A stretch of 64,000 nucleotides of DNA from Homarus americanus. Its lineage: Eukaryota; Arthropoda; Malacostraca; Decapoda; Nephropidae. A program made the position numbers and the translations under genes. Positions within the stretch are counted from its first letter, which is position 1. The number at the start of each line of letters is the position of its first letter. This document shows, piece by piece, positions 1 through 12,124 of the stretch. The notes below the pieces were generated by a model that was given only the letters and a program-made list of their open reading frames with translations, made no database searches and had not been told where the DNA came from. The stretch covers positions 11,825,782 to 11,889,781 of the forward strand of contig NW_024736071.1 of assembly GCF_018991925.1 (NCBI RefSeq). The letters are read 5' to 3'.

Positions 1-57
1 TCTGTTGCCTCTTTTAAGCATAATTGCTCTCTGCTCTTTTACACACACCTGCTGCAT

Positions 58-372
58 CACTCACTCTGCTGTCTACTCCACCATAGACGCCTGCTGCGTC
101 ACTCACTCTGCTGTCTACTTCACCACAGACGTCTGCTGCGTCACTCACTGCTGTCTACTGCACCATAGACGCCTGCTGCGTCACTCACTCTGCTGTCTAC
201 TTCACCACAGACGCCTGCTGCGTCACTCACTGCTGTCTACTGCACCACAGACGCCTGCTGCGTCGCTCACTCTGCTGTCTACTTCACCACAGACTCCTAC
301 TGCGTCACTCACTCTGTTGTCTACTGCACCACAGACGCCTACTGCGTCACTCACTCTGCTGTCTACTGCACT
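58..372. repeat. 42-bp minisatellite (about 7.5 units)
   Basis: Units contain CTGCTGCGTCACTCACTC followed by TGCTGTCTAC and CACCACAGAC. Most units are 42 bp; some lack a TC dinucleotide and are 40 bp. The 42-bp unit keeps reading frame and the 40-bp unit shifts it, so the short overlapping ORFs on both strands here are repeat artefacts. Confidence 0.9.
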
Positions 373-1347
373 AAAAATTCCGAATATTTGAACACAACAC
401 ATCTGCCACACACACGCACACACACACCTTCCACTTCCACGGCAGTAAGTTACTGTAGGTGCCCATTCTGCAGCTGGATTGATTTGGGGCGTTCCGCTCA
501 ATGACTTGCTGCAGGACTCAAACCAGTGACAGTTTGATCAGGAGGCGAGTGTAACGTCCACTCGGCTTCCAGAGGTTACCTAGAGTCCATTCCGGAGGTA
601 TCTCTCGTCCCTGTAGCTCCACCTGGCACCAAGCCTCCTGCATGGGTAACCGCCATGATGCTGCTCGTGAACCAATGTAAACATTACACTTGGCAGGTTT
701 AGTCAATTTTAAGAAATGTTTTACAATCGTTTTAGAAGATCTGTATTGTCCTAGCGATGTTTCTCACTTTTACTGGTAACTACAGTAAATGAAACGTCAG
801 CTCAAGTGCCCCAGATGTTATTACAGTTGGCTGTGTTTCAAGGCATTACCAGTCGGATCATCGACATAATTGATCTAGATCGTTTATGTTCACAATCTAA
901 TCAGTAGCGGTGATTCAGCAGAGCTATAGGCGCCAGTCTGCAGATTCGTTATCACCGATGATGGTCAGAACCGTCATGACAGGAAAATGACAACTAGTAT
1001 AACAATTGCTTTACTGTTTGGTTCTCCGGTAATCCTCTATGCGACTATCCGGTAGAATTAAAATAACGTATTAATTAGGAAAACAGAATATTTTGGCCTA
1101 ATTATAATTATTATCCATACAAATTATTCATGACCGAGGCCATATTGTAAGACATAGGGGATATTTTAATTGTTATTATCATCATTAAGAACAAGAATCC
1201 TAACAAATGTTTTTTTTTTCGTGTCGTATAAGAACCATTGTCAATAATCATTAACCTTTAAGTAATGATAATATTTTTTCTTAACCTCGATAGAGAGAGA
1301 AATTTGGTGTTTATTTACTATATTAAAGAACTTAATAGAATATGATG
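373..1347. other. Intergenic, no gene seen
   Basis: Mixed-composition DNA with a short CA run near 402-427 and a T run near 1208. I find no ORF with recognisable protein similarity and no RNA gene. Confidence 0.6.
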
Positions 1348-1500
1348 ATCACCTGGAGGGGTTAAGTTAGGTTAGTTTAAAGTAAGTTAGATTAGGTTAG
1401 AGTTAGGTCAGGTTAGGATAAAGTTAGGACAGGTTAGGTTATAGGTAGAGTGGTTAATCTTCACGGGGAAATAAATTAGGTTATCTAAACTTCAGGTGAT
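1348..1500. mobile_element. Foldback/MITE-like element, diverged copy with TTAGG-rich core
   Basis: The left end reads GATCACCTGGAGG. The right end reads AACTTCAGGTGATG, whose complement is CATCACCTGAAGTT, so the ends are inverted repeats. The core is degenerate GGTTAG/GTTAGG sequence. The same plan (CACCTGAAG end, TTAGG-type core, inverted end) recurs at 46238-46382 and 48119-48264. No coding capacity, so any mobility would depend on another element's transposase. This is the weakest of the three copies. Confidence 0.45.
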
Positions 1501-1620
1501 GTTAATTTTGCTCTTAGAAAATGTAAACATAATCTTTTGTTGTGCCGTTTTCACTTAACGGTAACACTAACTACCGTTTATAGCACGTACTCTCTATTAC
1601 ACTGCTACAGAAATATAATA

Positions 1621-1815
1621 TACTCTCTCTCTCTCTCTCAACTTATTCACATGATTGGATATAACACACTAAAAAATACCTCAACAGACAGAGAAAAAGA
1701 CAGCCTATTATAATGGAGAATTGAACCCATACTCACGGTGGCCTACATCCTCTCTCCTCCGGTATTGTCGTTAAGTGTCTGTTAGTTCTGATTTATTTCC
1801 ACCGTCTTCTTCCTC
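1621..1815. repeat. Dispersed repeat family D, copy 1
   Basis: A (CT)n run is followed by about 175 bp that recurs at 32033-32205 with about 94% identity by eye. Both copies start after a CT microsatellite and end in a TCC-rich tract, which suggests an interspersed element with microsatellite ends. In reverse complement it contains GGTTCAATTC, which resembles a pol III B box, but I could not find a matching A box. Confidence 0.75.
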
Positions 1816-1905
1816 TCCTCCTCCTCCTCCTTCATTCTCCCCTCCTTCCCCTTTCTTCTTTTTCTTCTCCTCCTCCTCTTCCTTTCTTCTTCTTCTCTCT
1901 TACAC
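1800..1905 (+). repeat. TCC/TTC-rich pyrimidine tract
   Basis: Nearly pure pyrimidine on the plus strand, directly after dispersed repeat D. The same pairing is seen at 32206-32280. Confidence 0.75.
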
Positions 1906-3110
1906 ACAACATTTCACTCCACCAGATTTTCACACATCATAAAATTAAGAATTATAGTTTTTTTTTCCATATTAAACAAGTTGACGTTTTGGGTCTTGAC
2001 AGATGAGTATTTCAGAAGAATGGAAAGGTAGAAATCTAAATGTCCAACGCTGTGGATCTTTTAGCTAAAGAGACAAAGTTAAATTTGTCAAATGAAATGG
2101 ATGTTTTAGAGTTAATTTGTGTTTGTAGAAATCTTCCTTGATTAGTTTAGACATTGACAGAGAATTAGCTCGATATAGTTTTTATCCGATATGTTGTAAG
2201 TTCATTGCAATAAGTTTACTTTCTGATATATAAATTGACATGAATTGAAGGTTCCAGAAAGTAAGGAATATTATAGATTTTACCCATTATAAAAGGATAG
2301 ACTAAATCAAAATTAATACGATAGTTTATTTCAGAATTGTAGTATATTTTGAAAACATAACACACCATCAGTACCTGTAGAAATCTCTTTCGTGTGTATC
2401 AAGAAGACAAGTCGATATACTTCAGTTCACAGCCTCGACAGGTTTGTGTTTTGTGTTGTAACGACGCTGTACATACGTGGCTGTAACCTCTTGTGTACGG
2501 GTCTCTATGTGCTGAATAAAATCGAAGGAGTTAAACATGACAGTTGATTTGGTTCTAGAACATCTTGTGACCTGTGTGTCATGCGTCGAGGGAAGCCGGC
2601 AGTGGAGGAAATGACTGAGGTGGGGAGAGAGAGAGAGAGCCTTCTACTTGAGGGTTTTGGGGATGCAGCAATGAGAAAGGCAGTAGACGAGGATATAAGA
2701 GAGAGAGAGAAAAAATAACAGTAATGACAATAATGTGTATTTGATAATGATATAAATTAGAATAGTAATGGTGACAAAGACAGTGGTTATGATAATGGTA
2801 ATAAGAATAATAACAATAATCTCTCTAGTGGCAGCAGATATCCTTTACACAATGTCATTTCCAGTGATGACAGTATATTTAGGATGACATCGAGAAGTCT
2901 ACCAACATCTTGCTCGCGTGTGTACTGTATGTAGAAAGGAGGTATGGAGGAAGTTAGTGGTCTATGAAACTTTGCTGTTGTAACACAAGTGTCTGTCTCA
3001 TTGACGTTGCAGCAGGTTCACCAGGAGTAGAGTGTGTTCGTCTCTACACAGCAGTACAGTAACAGACTCTACACAAGGTGGCGAGTCTCCACATAGGAGC
3101 ATTCCTTGCC
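1906..3110. other. Intergenic, no gene seen
   Basis: AT-rich, with short GA runs near 2623 and 2699 and an AAT/ATG-rich patch near 2700-2825. No recognisable coding or RNA gene. Confidence 0.6.
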
Positions 3111-3237
3111 TGATTGCCCACTCACCGCATGTCCATAAATTCTCAAGGTTACACGACGGAAACCGCAGGTCAGGCCCTCACTACCGCAAATAGCGCAGTG
3201 CGGCACGCGTCGCTGGTACCGCACGCTGCGGCCCCTG

Positions 3238-3535
3238 CGGGAAGAGAAGAAGGAAGGAAGAACTCGGATGGAGGTGAAGCAGGAGGAGAGAATAGCTGTG
3301 AAAGAGTGGAGAAAGGCAAAGAGATGAGAAAAGGAGGGAGATGGGGAAAGAGGAAAAGGGAGACTTGAGAAAGACGGATGAATCTGTGTGAGAGAGGAGA
3401 GTGATTAGGAGGAAGAATAAGAGAAAGGAAGGGGGAGAGTTGAGTAAAGGAGAAGCTGATAAAAAGGGAAAGAGGACTGAGAGAGGAGAATGGAGAAGGA
3501 TAGGAGAAAACGGTAGAGGACAAACCGAGTAACAT
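3238..3535 (-). repeat. Polypurine tract (pyrimidine on minus strand)
   Basis: About 300 bp of almost uninterrupted G and A on the plus strand, without a fixed period. The complementary strand gives 120-180-codon open frames made of Phe, Ser, Leu and Pro. These follow from the composition and are not genes. The plus-strand frame 3114-3368 is rejected for the same reason. Confidence 0.75.
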
Positions 3536-3899
3536 AAAATAAGCATGAGAAGGGTCATTAAGTAGATGTGAAGAAGCATAAACAAAATAAATAAAATTAA
3601 CTTAAAAAAAAGAGAAAAACGAAAATAAATAGTAACAAGAATAAATAATACCAAAAAATAAGTAAAATAGCAGATAATATTATAAAGGGGCAATAAAGAG
3701 ATATGTAGAGAAGCTTTATAAATCACAATTTTGAACTAAAAAAAAGTGAAGATCGCAGGATTAGTTTTTTAGTTTTACAGCTTTATTAGCAAAACTTGAA
3801 GTACAATTTGTCTATTCTGAGTAGTAGTAGGGTGATATCACTGTTCACTACCACGCAAGACGGAGGTTTACATTCATTGGTGTTATATTTAAGGACTAA

Positions 3900-4830
3900 T
3901 CAGTGTGGATTAGGAAATTTAGGATCGACCGCAAGAATATCCTCAAGGACTCCTGTTTCAATGTAGTAAATACATGGTTCATGATACAATAAGCCAGGTG
4001 GCCTGAAGCCTTTGACAGTGTCACATTCAAGTGTATGCTTTAGAGGTTTATCACAAAGTTTACATGCGTTACTAACTTGCCAGATGTGTCTGTATCCTAG
4101 CCTAATTCTGGCCACGACTACATCACATTGTCTGGTTCTGTCCTTATGCTGGCCATACCGGTAACTCTTGTCACAAAATTCGTCATATTTACTATTGCTA
4201 CAACTGTCAGGCCTCTGTGCATTTCTCAGTTCTTGTAGATTAAAGTTCATAATTCTGACTTGTATCTCTTTAAGTACAGCATTAGACAGGCCAAGGTCAC
4301 GGTCAACAATTTATTTCTTGCATGCCTCTTTGACAAGTCTATAATGCCAACATGGGAAGGAATCCACACAAATTCAATACGAAAGTTGTTCCCCTTAGCA
4401 GTTATCACAATTCTTTTAATATAACAGAAAAACTTCCCACATTAAGGCTGACGGTCTGTTATTCGATTGGGAGTCATAGAATGTCCACCCACCTCCATTT
4501 TCTTTAAGGTAGTCTGTGGTTAAGTAGATTCCCATTAGTTCAGTTTGTGTTGTGCTGGCCCAGTTGCTCACTCTTTGCATGTTAGACCTATCATTTTATT
4601 ATGCTTTATATATTACACATGCACAACCTGTTCTGCCTGTGTGTACAGAACCATCAGTAAGAGCATAACATTCACTTAATACTCTCAATGTGTTTGTAAT
4701 AGTTTCTGCAGTAGTGTAATACATCTCACCACATTGGTATATAACATTTGCTTCACACTAACAGGAGTGTAATCAATGGGAACTGATACATCTTGCCAAG
4801 GAGGAATGGCATTAATGGTTTTAAGGCTCG
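3900..4830 (-). pseudogene. Decayed non-LTR retrotransposon fragment: RNase H domain and C-terminal tail
   Basis: Read on the minus strand, the pieces follow the order of a non-LTR ORF2 end. First comes a spacer with INAIPPWQDVSVPI (near 4805), like the Pro-Trp motif that often precedes RNase H. Then TDGSVHTGRTGCACVIY (first RNase H Asp), TQTELMGIYL (Glu), FYDSQS (second Asp) and FVWIPSHVGI. The open tail 4250-3900 carries RIRLGYRHIW and CKLCDKPLKHTLEC, the Cys-His pattern found after RNase H in such elements. Several stops and frame changes interrupt it. In life this enzyme would remove RNA from the RNA/cDNA hybrid. No reverse transcriptase domain is seen upstream, so the copy is truncated. 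The I/Jockey-like group is likely; the exact clade is not determined. Confidence 0.75.
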
Positions 4831-4894
4831 ATTACACGTACATTAAATACCGTGTCTATCAACGTGTTTCTTTAGTGTTTGTTTTTTACGCTCG

Positions 4895-4940
4895 TCTATC
4901 TAGCTATCTATTTATCTATCTATTTGCCTGCCTGCCTGCC

Positions 4941-4972
<32 letters not shown>

Positions 4973-4974
4973 CT
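4895..4974. repeat. Compound tetranucleotide microsatellite
   Basis: A (TCTA)n-like run passes into (CTGC)n and then (CTGT)n. Confidence 0.9.
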
Positions 4975-4979
4975 CTTAG

Positions 4980-6110
4980 TATAGATTTCATAGCGAATTT
5001 AATGTCAGTTAAAATAGATTAGTAACTTAATTAAGCCATATTTGAACTTAGTGAGTTGCTCAGTAAATGAGGAAATTCGCTGTACGAGTTAAGAGGATAT
5101 GGTATGTACCTCACCTGTCCCCTCCCTCGGCCACCCACGATTAATTACGCACCAGGTGATGTGTGTTGTGAATGTCAACAACATTATTGGATTTTGTTGT
5201 AAATTCACGGGTTTGAGATTGGAGTGAGTTTATGCGTAATGTAATAATTTTTTATTTGACTTCATAATATTAATTAGCTTATCTTATTCAAGTGTTTTTT
5301 CCTCACATGTAACTTTTGGGAATTCTAAAGACGAGTACAGTAAATTGTCTATAAATTCACTAAACGCTAGAATATTATTATCGTCTGGGTAGTTATTTCA
5401 ACATTATTAGCAACAGGAAACTCTACACAAGACTTTGTTGATGTTCACCTACACGAGTCACTGTGTGTACATAGTAGCCCAGGCTCTGAGGGTCGTGTGT
5501 CCACAGATGTTTAACAACAGAACAATAATAATTATGTCTATCAGTGGATCAAATGCCCCTCTAGCCATATACTGATCACATAGATAACGCAACACAATTA
5601 TAGAAGAATGTAGTGATAAATGATTTATTATAAACGAGGCATATAATTATACTGAAGTGAAGACATAGAAGTAAATATTCCTTATGTTCTTTTCTGGTGG
5701 TAATATACACAGTCACAGTCAACCGTCATGAAAGATACATGTGCTAGTGACAGTCACCCAATAAATTCCTGTCGACTCCCCTCCTGAACCATGAACCCCG
5801 GATTTCAGATTCGTGAACCAGAAGCAATAGACACTGATGCATTATTCTGTCCATAAATGCTTCAGATTCACGAGTATGAATCTTGGGGTTCGTGATGCAG
5901 GAGTGGGAACGAGACTTTATTGGTTGACTGTACATATTATATTATAGGTAGAAATGTGTGCTTCATGCTTCAGTAGTAATGTGATGATCATAGTTTTTTT
6001 TTACAGGAAGGCAGACTCAGTGACCACCAGCATACAGGTGATTACTGACAGGTGGTACACAGGTGAGGATTGGCACAGGTTAAACTTAATTAGGGTTTGA
6101 CTCACCTGCT
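4980..6110. other. Intergenic, no gene seen
   Basis: AT-rich unique-looking DNA. Around 5780-5910 there are short inverted segments (GATTTCAGATTCGTGAA against TTCACGAATCTGAAGC-like text) that could form a weak hairpin. No gene is supported. Confidence 0.55.
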
Positions 6111-6124
6111 CCTGGAGCGCCCGC

Positions 6125-7150
6125 ATCTGTGGCCCCACTCACCCCCCCCCTTCTCCACTCCCTCCCTCTCACCACACTACCACCCTCCCTCACCACACTA
6201 CCCCACCCCTCACCCCCTCTATCCATTCCTTAACCCCCCACTCTACATCACCCTCTGCTCTTCATACTTCCACCTCCACCTCACCACCCCCTCCCCACAC
6301 ACCCTCTCCACTCACCCCACCCCCTCCCCACACACCCCACCACCACCCCACCACCCCTCCCCCTCCCCACACACCCCCACCACCACCCCACCACCTCCCC
6401 CTCCCCACACCCCCACCACCACCCCACCACCCCCCTCCCTCACACACCCCACCACCACCCCACCACCCCCTCCCCCACACACCCCCACCACCACCCCACC
6501 ACCCCTCCCCCACACCCCACCACTCACCCCACCACACCCCCTCCCCACCTCACTCCCCACACCACCCCACCACCCCCCACACCCTCTACCACTCACCCCA
6601 CCACCCCCCCTCCCCCACACCCTCACCCCCCCACCCCCCCCCCCTCCCCACACACACCCCCCACCACCACCCCCACCCCCCCTCCCCACACACCCCACCA
6701 CCTCCACCACCCCACCACCCCCTCCCCCCACACACCCCACCACCACCCCACCACCCTCCCCACACACCCCCCACCACCCCACCACCCCCTCCCCACACAC
6801 CCCACCACCTCACCCCACCTCTCACCCCACCACCACCCCACCACCCCTCCCCACACCCCACCACTCACCCCACCACCCCCTCCCCACACACACCACCACC
6901 CCACCACCCTCCCCACACACCCCACCCCACCCCACCAACCCCCACACCCCCCACCACCACCCCACCCCCACACCCCCACACACCCCACCACCCCCACCCC
7001 CACCACCCCACCACACACCCACACACCACCACCCCACCACCCTCCCCACACACCCCACCACCACCCACCACCCCCCTCCCCCACACACCTCTACCACTCA
7101 CCCCACCCCCCCCTCCCCACACACCCTCTACCACTCACCCCACCACCCAG
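6125..7150 (+). repeat. C-rich CACCCC/CCACCA low-complexity array, about 1 kb
   Basis: Irregular mixture of CCACCACCCC, CCCTCCCC and CACACACCCC, with loosely repeated units of about 35-40 bp. The strand is almost G-free, so many overlapping frames are open on both strands (Pro/His/Thr on plus, Gly/Val/Trp on minus). None is a credible protein. Confidence 0.9.
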
Positions 7151-7745
7151 TAACAGGTAGCATAGTGACAAAAATATGATTATCTAAAGTGTAAGTCGGG
7201 AATGTTGAGACTTAGTAGTGTAGCGTCTAAGGTGTTGCAGTAAAGGTTCTGTTGTCATCTTGTCTGGATAATATTACTACTAACGTTCTAGATTCACTTA
7301 TAACTGTAGTTGGATTTACGATGCGCTTGTCATGTTTTTCTCCTTTCATCACCGTATTACCAATAATCTTTTTAACACTAGATTTGGATCCAAGAAAGTA
7401 AAAGAAAACCATTAGAAACAATCGAGTGTTATCTTGAGCCATCGAGACCATTATTTTTTTTTTTTAAGTAGCTTGTAAGTGGGAGTTGTCTGTGCTGCGT
7501 CTATAGTTAATCTCTTCAGTAATACGTTTTTCACATGAACCTTTGACTACCATACCAGGCGATCTAGTTCCACACGACACACTATTTTGTTATTCCATAC
7601 GATGTTAATTTAATAGAAAGTGAGTAGATAACATAAATTGAACAGATATATTTTAACTCATAAAATAAAGAAAAAAAAAACGGCAACACATAACGGATTA
7701 TTAGTTTTTTTTTTCGTGGAGCAAAAAGAATATAAAATTACCAAA
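7151..7745. other. Intergenic, no gene seen
   Basis: AT-rich with several A or T homopolymers of 8-11 bases. The 74-codon minus-strand frame at 7227-7451 has no recognisable features. Confidence 0.55.
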
Positions 7746-7748
7746 CGA

Positions 7749-8155
7749 TGTATTATTATTATTATTATTATTATTATTTTTATTTTTATTTTTTTGCGTT
7801 TTTACTCATCTTGAACGGGCGGCCCAATTCCTTCATCCCCCTTCCCTCCTCCTCTCCCTCACTCCCCTTCCCTCCTCCTCGCCCTCACTCCCCATCCTCC
7901 TCCTCGCCCTCCTCCCTCTTCCCTCCTCCTCTCCTCTCCCCTTCCCTCCTCCTCTCCCTCACTCCCAATCCCTCCTCCTCGCCCTCCTCCCCCATCCCTC
8001 CTCCTCGCCCTCACTCCCCATCCCTCCTCCTCTCCCTCACTCCTCTTCCTCCTCCTCGCCCTCCTCCCTCTTCCTCCTCCTCTCCTCACTCCCTCTTCCC
8101 TCCTCCTCGCCCTCCTCCCTCTTTTCCTCCTCCTCGCCCTCCTCCTCACCTGTGA
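7749..8155 (+). repeat. (TTA)n tract followed by CCTCCTCCTCGCC pyrimidine minisatellite
   Basis: (TTA)n to about 7780, then imperfect units of about 25-30 bp built from CTCCTCCTCGCCCTCACTCC and CTCCCTCTTCC. The 135-codon plus frame is a repeat artefact. Confidence 0.9.
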
Positions 8156-8219
8156 TAGGGTTGTATCTTCACATTAATCTCACCCCAACACCCCAACAGG
8201 TAGGCAGCTAACTTACTGA

Positions 8220-9215
8220 TAAGAGCTTGTCTCTGTGTCTCTCTCCCCCCTCCTCTCATCCTCACCCACCTCCCCACCTTAATCTCTCTCCCCTCCACCT
8301 CCCCAATGCCCCCTCCTCTCATTAAACTCCCTCTCTTCTCCTTTCCTCATCCTCTCCCCCATGCTACCTACTCTCACCTCTAACCACTTCTCTTGAAACA
8401 TCTGAGCTCTTCTCCCTCCCTACCTGCTCGTGATTCCACACCTGTCCCTCCCTCTCCACACCTGTTCCCCTTCGCCACATCTGACCCTTCCCCACCACAC
8501 AGGTCCCTCTCTTCATGAACCTGACTCTCCCCTCCACACCTCTCTCTCCCCTTCTCACCTGTTCCTCCCTCTCCACACCTGCCCTCCTCCAACACCTGCC
8601 CCCCCTCCACCTTTCATTCCCCTTCACGCCTGTCCTTCCCTATCCACACCCTCCACACCTGTCCCCTCTCGCCACATCTGTCCCTCCCCTTTCCACACAG
8701 GTCCCTTCCCTTCATGACCTGACTCTCCCCCTCCACACCTCTCACTCCTCTTCACACTTGTCCTTCCCTATCCACACCTGTCCCTCTCCCTCCACAACCC
8801 CGCATTCGCCACATCTGTCCCTCCATTTCCACACCTGTCCCTCCCCTTTACACCTGTCCTTCCCCTTCCACAAACTTCCCATTTTTCCACACTTGTCCTT
8901 TCCCCTGCACTTCCCTGCCCTTCCACAACTGCTCTATTCCAGTCACCCTCTCTTTCTCTCCCACACCTACACCTCCCCTAGCCCTCTCCCTCCCTCACCC
9001 ACACACCTGAATCTCTCCTAGCCCCCTTCTCTCCCTCACCCCCACACCTGCACATCTCCTGCAATTCTCCACAACACCTGCATCTCCTAGCTCCCTCTCC
9101 CCCCCCACACCTGCACCGCTCCTAGCCCTCTCCTCCACACCTGTACCTTCTAGCCCCCTATGCCCCCCACACCTGCACCTCTCCTAGCCCCCTAGCCCTC
9201 CCCCCACACCTGCAT
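8220..9215 (+). repeat. CACACCTG-containing pyrimidine minisatellite, about 1 kb
   Basis: Degenerate units of about 16-40 bp in which CACACCTGTCCCTCCC recurs; after 9000 the form becomes CACACCTGCACCTCTCCTAG. Each unit carries the E-box core CACCTG, giving several dozen copies. Open frames here are compositional. Confidence 0.85.
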
Positions 9216-9945
9216 CGTCTTAATAACAGCAGTAATCGTCTCCGGACCGGATTCATCATCACCTGTTTTATGACATAAAAGTTACACACCATCAACACCA
9301 CGCCTGAGAACTAATATTCCCACTAAATAACCAACAACACGTAATTATGCTCGACAGGATGATATCTGGAAAGCTGCGTGTCTGACCAGGGGAAGATGGC
9401 CAGCCTCCCAGGTGACGACCCCAGGCGGGAGTCACAGGGGAGAGGAACTGATGCAATTTGGTGGGTGCGATAACGTGGACATTTGTTGAGCGGAACTGAA
9501 GGGGAAGTGATAGCCAGCGCTAAGACACTACCACCATGTCCTCGTTAATGGTCAGCCCAATATAATCCTTTAACTGATTTTTAAATTGTTTCATTCATGG
9601 ATTTAGCATGGTGAGGCCACCGTGGTGAGGGGCGAGGAGGAGTGACTGTGTGGCCCAGGGTACGGGAGGGATAATTAGATTAAGCGAGGACTTGAGAGAG
9701 TTAGAGAAAGAGAGAAACAATGATAATTACTTTACTTTCAGGTGATAAGAGGAGTCAACTTAAAAACAAGAATGAGAAGAGGCGGACAAGTAGTTTATGT
9801 GAACCAAGAATCTCGGATACTACCCTGTGACGTCACTTAGTCGCTGGTTGGTGTCTTGTGAGTCAACCATCAACACGTCTTACCTCTATGTTACTCCTGT
9901 CACACACTTTGACTTTTTGGGAAAATATCTACTCTCTGTTATCCA
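9216..9945. other. Unique intergenic DNA
   Basis: More balanced in base composition than its surroundings and low in repeats. No ORF or RNA gene recognised. Confidence 0.55.
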
Positions 9946-11400
9946 CGTCTCCAAAAATGAGAAAATCTATCTAAGTAGATAACCAACTTTCCTGAAAGTA
10001 GATATTTCCAGTTTTTATGATACAAATTTCCTGTTTTCTATGATAACCTACTTCTAAAAATTAGGTAATATTTCCCAGATAATCTACTTCTGAAAATTTC
10101 ACGAAAAGTAGATAATCTACTTTTCGGGAGAGTATAACCAACTTCCTGAAAGTAGATATATTTCCCATTTATGATACAAATTTCCTGTTTCTATGATAAT
10201 CTACTTTTGCAAAATTGCAATTTTTCCCCAAAAGTCGACAATCTGCTTCACTGAACTCGATAATCTACTACTAAGTAGATATCTACTGAAAGAGATAACC
10301 AACTTTCCCGGAAAGTAGATATTTCAGTTTTATGATACGAATTTTGCCTTCTATGATAACCTACTTCCCAAAAATTAGTAATATTTCTGTCGATAATCTA
10401 CTTCGAAAACGCGATAATCTACTTTCACGAAAAGTAGATAATCTACTTTTTCGGGGAGTAGATAACCAACTTTCCCGGAAAGTAGATTTATTTTTATGAT
10501 ACAAATTTCCCGTTTTATGATAATCTACTTTGCAAAATTAGCAATTTTTCCCAAAAGTCGACAACTGCTTCACTCGAAAATTGATAATTTACTTTCACGA
10601 AATTAGATAATCTACTTTCGAAAGTAGATAACCAACTTCCCGGAAAGTAAAATTTCATTTTCTATAATACAAATTCCGTTTTCATGATAAGTAGATAACC
10701 AACTTCCTAGATGCAGATATATCCCATCTTCTGTGATGCAATTTCCCGTTTCTATGATAATCTAATTCGCCGATAATCTACTTCGAAAACTCGATAATCT
10801 ACTTTCACGGCAGATAACGGTAGATAACCAATCTCTAGTAGATATTTCCCATTTTTATGATACAAATTTCCTGTTTCTATGATAATTAGCAATTTTTTCC
10901 AAAAGTCGACAATCTGCTTCAATCGAAAACTCGATAATCCACTTTCACGTAGATATCTATTTCGAAAGTAGATAACCAACTTTCCCGGAAAGTGATATTT
11001 CTATTTCTTATAATACAAATTTCCTGTTTTCATGATAAGTAGATAAACCAACCTTCCCAGAAGGTAGATATATCCCATTTTCTGTGATGCAATTTCTGTT
11101 TTCTATGATAATCTAATTCGCAAAAATTAGGCAATTTTCACAAAGTCGATAATCTATTCCCGAAAAGTCGATAATCTATGATAACCAACAGATATTTCCC
11201 ATTTTCTAGGTACAAATTCCTTTCTATGATAAGTAGATAACCAACTTTCCAGAAAGCAGATATATCCCATTTTTTTGATACAAATTTCTGTTTCTATGAT
11301 AATCTAATCAAAATTAGCAATTTTTTCCCAAGAAGTCGACAATCTGCTTCCCGAAAGTCGATAATCTACTAGCAATACGTAACTGAACGAAGGCTACCGA
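9946..11400. repeat. AT-rich GTAGATA satellite with internal palindromes
   Basis: Recurring blocks are GTAGATAACCAACTTTCC, TATGATACAAATTTCC, CTATGATAATCTACTT and AAAAGTCGACAATCTGCTTC. The GTAGATAACCAAC block returns at spacings of roughly 130-165 bp and roughly 65 bp, so units are composite. Near-perfect palindromes occur at 10102-10126 (12-nt arms around one base) and 10428-10453. The array ends at the assembly gap, so its real length is unknown. Confidence 0.85.
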
Positions 11401-11500
11401 NNNNNNNNNNNNNNNNNNNNNNNNNNNNNNNNNNNNNNNNNNNNNNNNNNNNNNNNNNNNNNNNNNNNNNNNNNNNNNNNNNNNNNNNNNNNNNNNNNNN
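11401..11500. other. Assembly gap (100 N)
   Basis: Exactly 100 undetermined bases, the usual placeholder for a gap of unknown size. It directly follows the AT-rich satellite, which probably caused the break. Confidence 0.97.
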
Positions 11501-12115
11501 GATTTTATGAGTTGTATTTATGTTCCATATAATAAATTTATGACTTATTCACACGTTATTTAGTGCTGTGTTTATATGTCATATATTATGCTTGTACGCA
11601 TATGTATAAGATTATAAGTTTTATAGAGTGTAGGAAGATCAAGGGTAAGACGCTAAATATACTGCACACAGTTGAACATAATTCTCCCGAAAATATAATC
11701 ATCTATTACAGCGAACTGTGGCTCCATTTAAAACATTATATGTCAACGTTGGTATGATCAGTTATGCCTCAACACAAGTTGTAAATACAACTCTAAAGTC
11801 ACGTCTCAGTCAGGACAGGAGGCAAGTGTGGTATTCTCCCGGTCGGACACTACACTCGTTGTCTACTGTTCAGATCTTAATGTACTGCCACAGTATTTGA
11901 CTCTTCTACTATTCATCGTCACAGTTGCTGAAGGAACAAGAATAACAATAGATACCTGGATAATTAGGTCGTTCAGGGTCGCGATTCAAGTTATAAAATA
12001 TATACTGTATATTTCTTTCACTGCCCAATGGATTTGCATTATTACTACCAAGATAACATTGAATAACTAAAGATAATTTTTCTTCATTCTCTTACCAGAA
12101 GCCTTTCACCCATGT
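11501..12115. other. Unique AT-rich DNA, no gene seen
   Basis: Several overlapping frames of 60-80 codons exist but none has a recognisable motif or a convincing context. Confidence 0.5.
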
Positions 12116-12124
12116 ATGTTTGAT

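Noticed and set aside
1700..1740. tRNA-derived SINE based on GGTTCAATTC in the reverse complement of repeat D
   Set aside because: Only a B-box-like motif; no A box 30-40 nt upstream and no tRNA fold.
3170..3726. Minus-strand frames of 121 and 181 codons, hydrophobic and membrane-protein-like
   Set aside because: Phe/Leu/Ser composition comes from the polypurine and A-rich plus strand; no signal or topology pattern.
6097..7179. 360-codon Pro/His/Thr frame
   Set aside because: G-free low-complexity DNA rarely makes stop codons; equally long frames occur on the minus strand.
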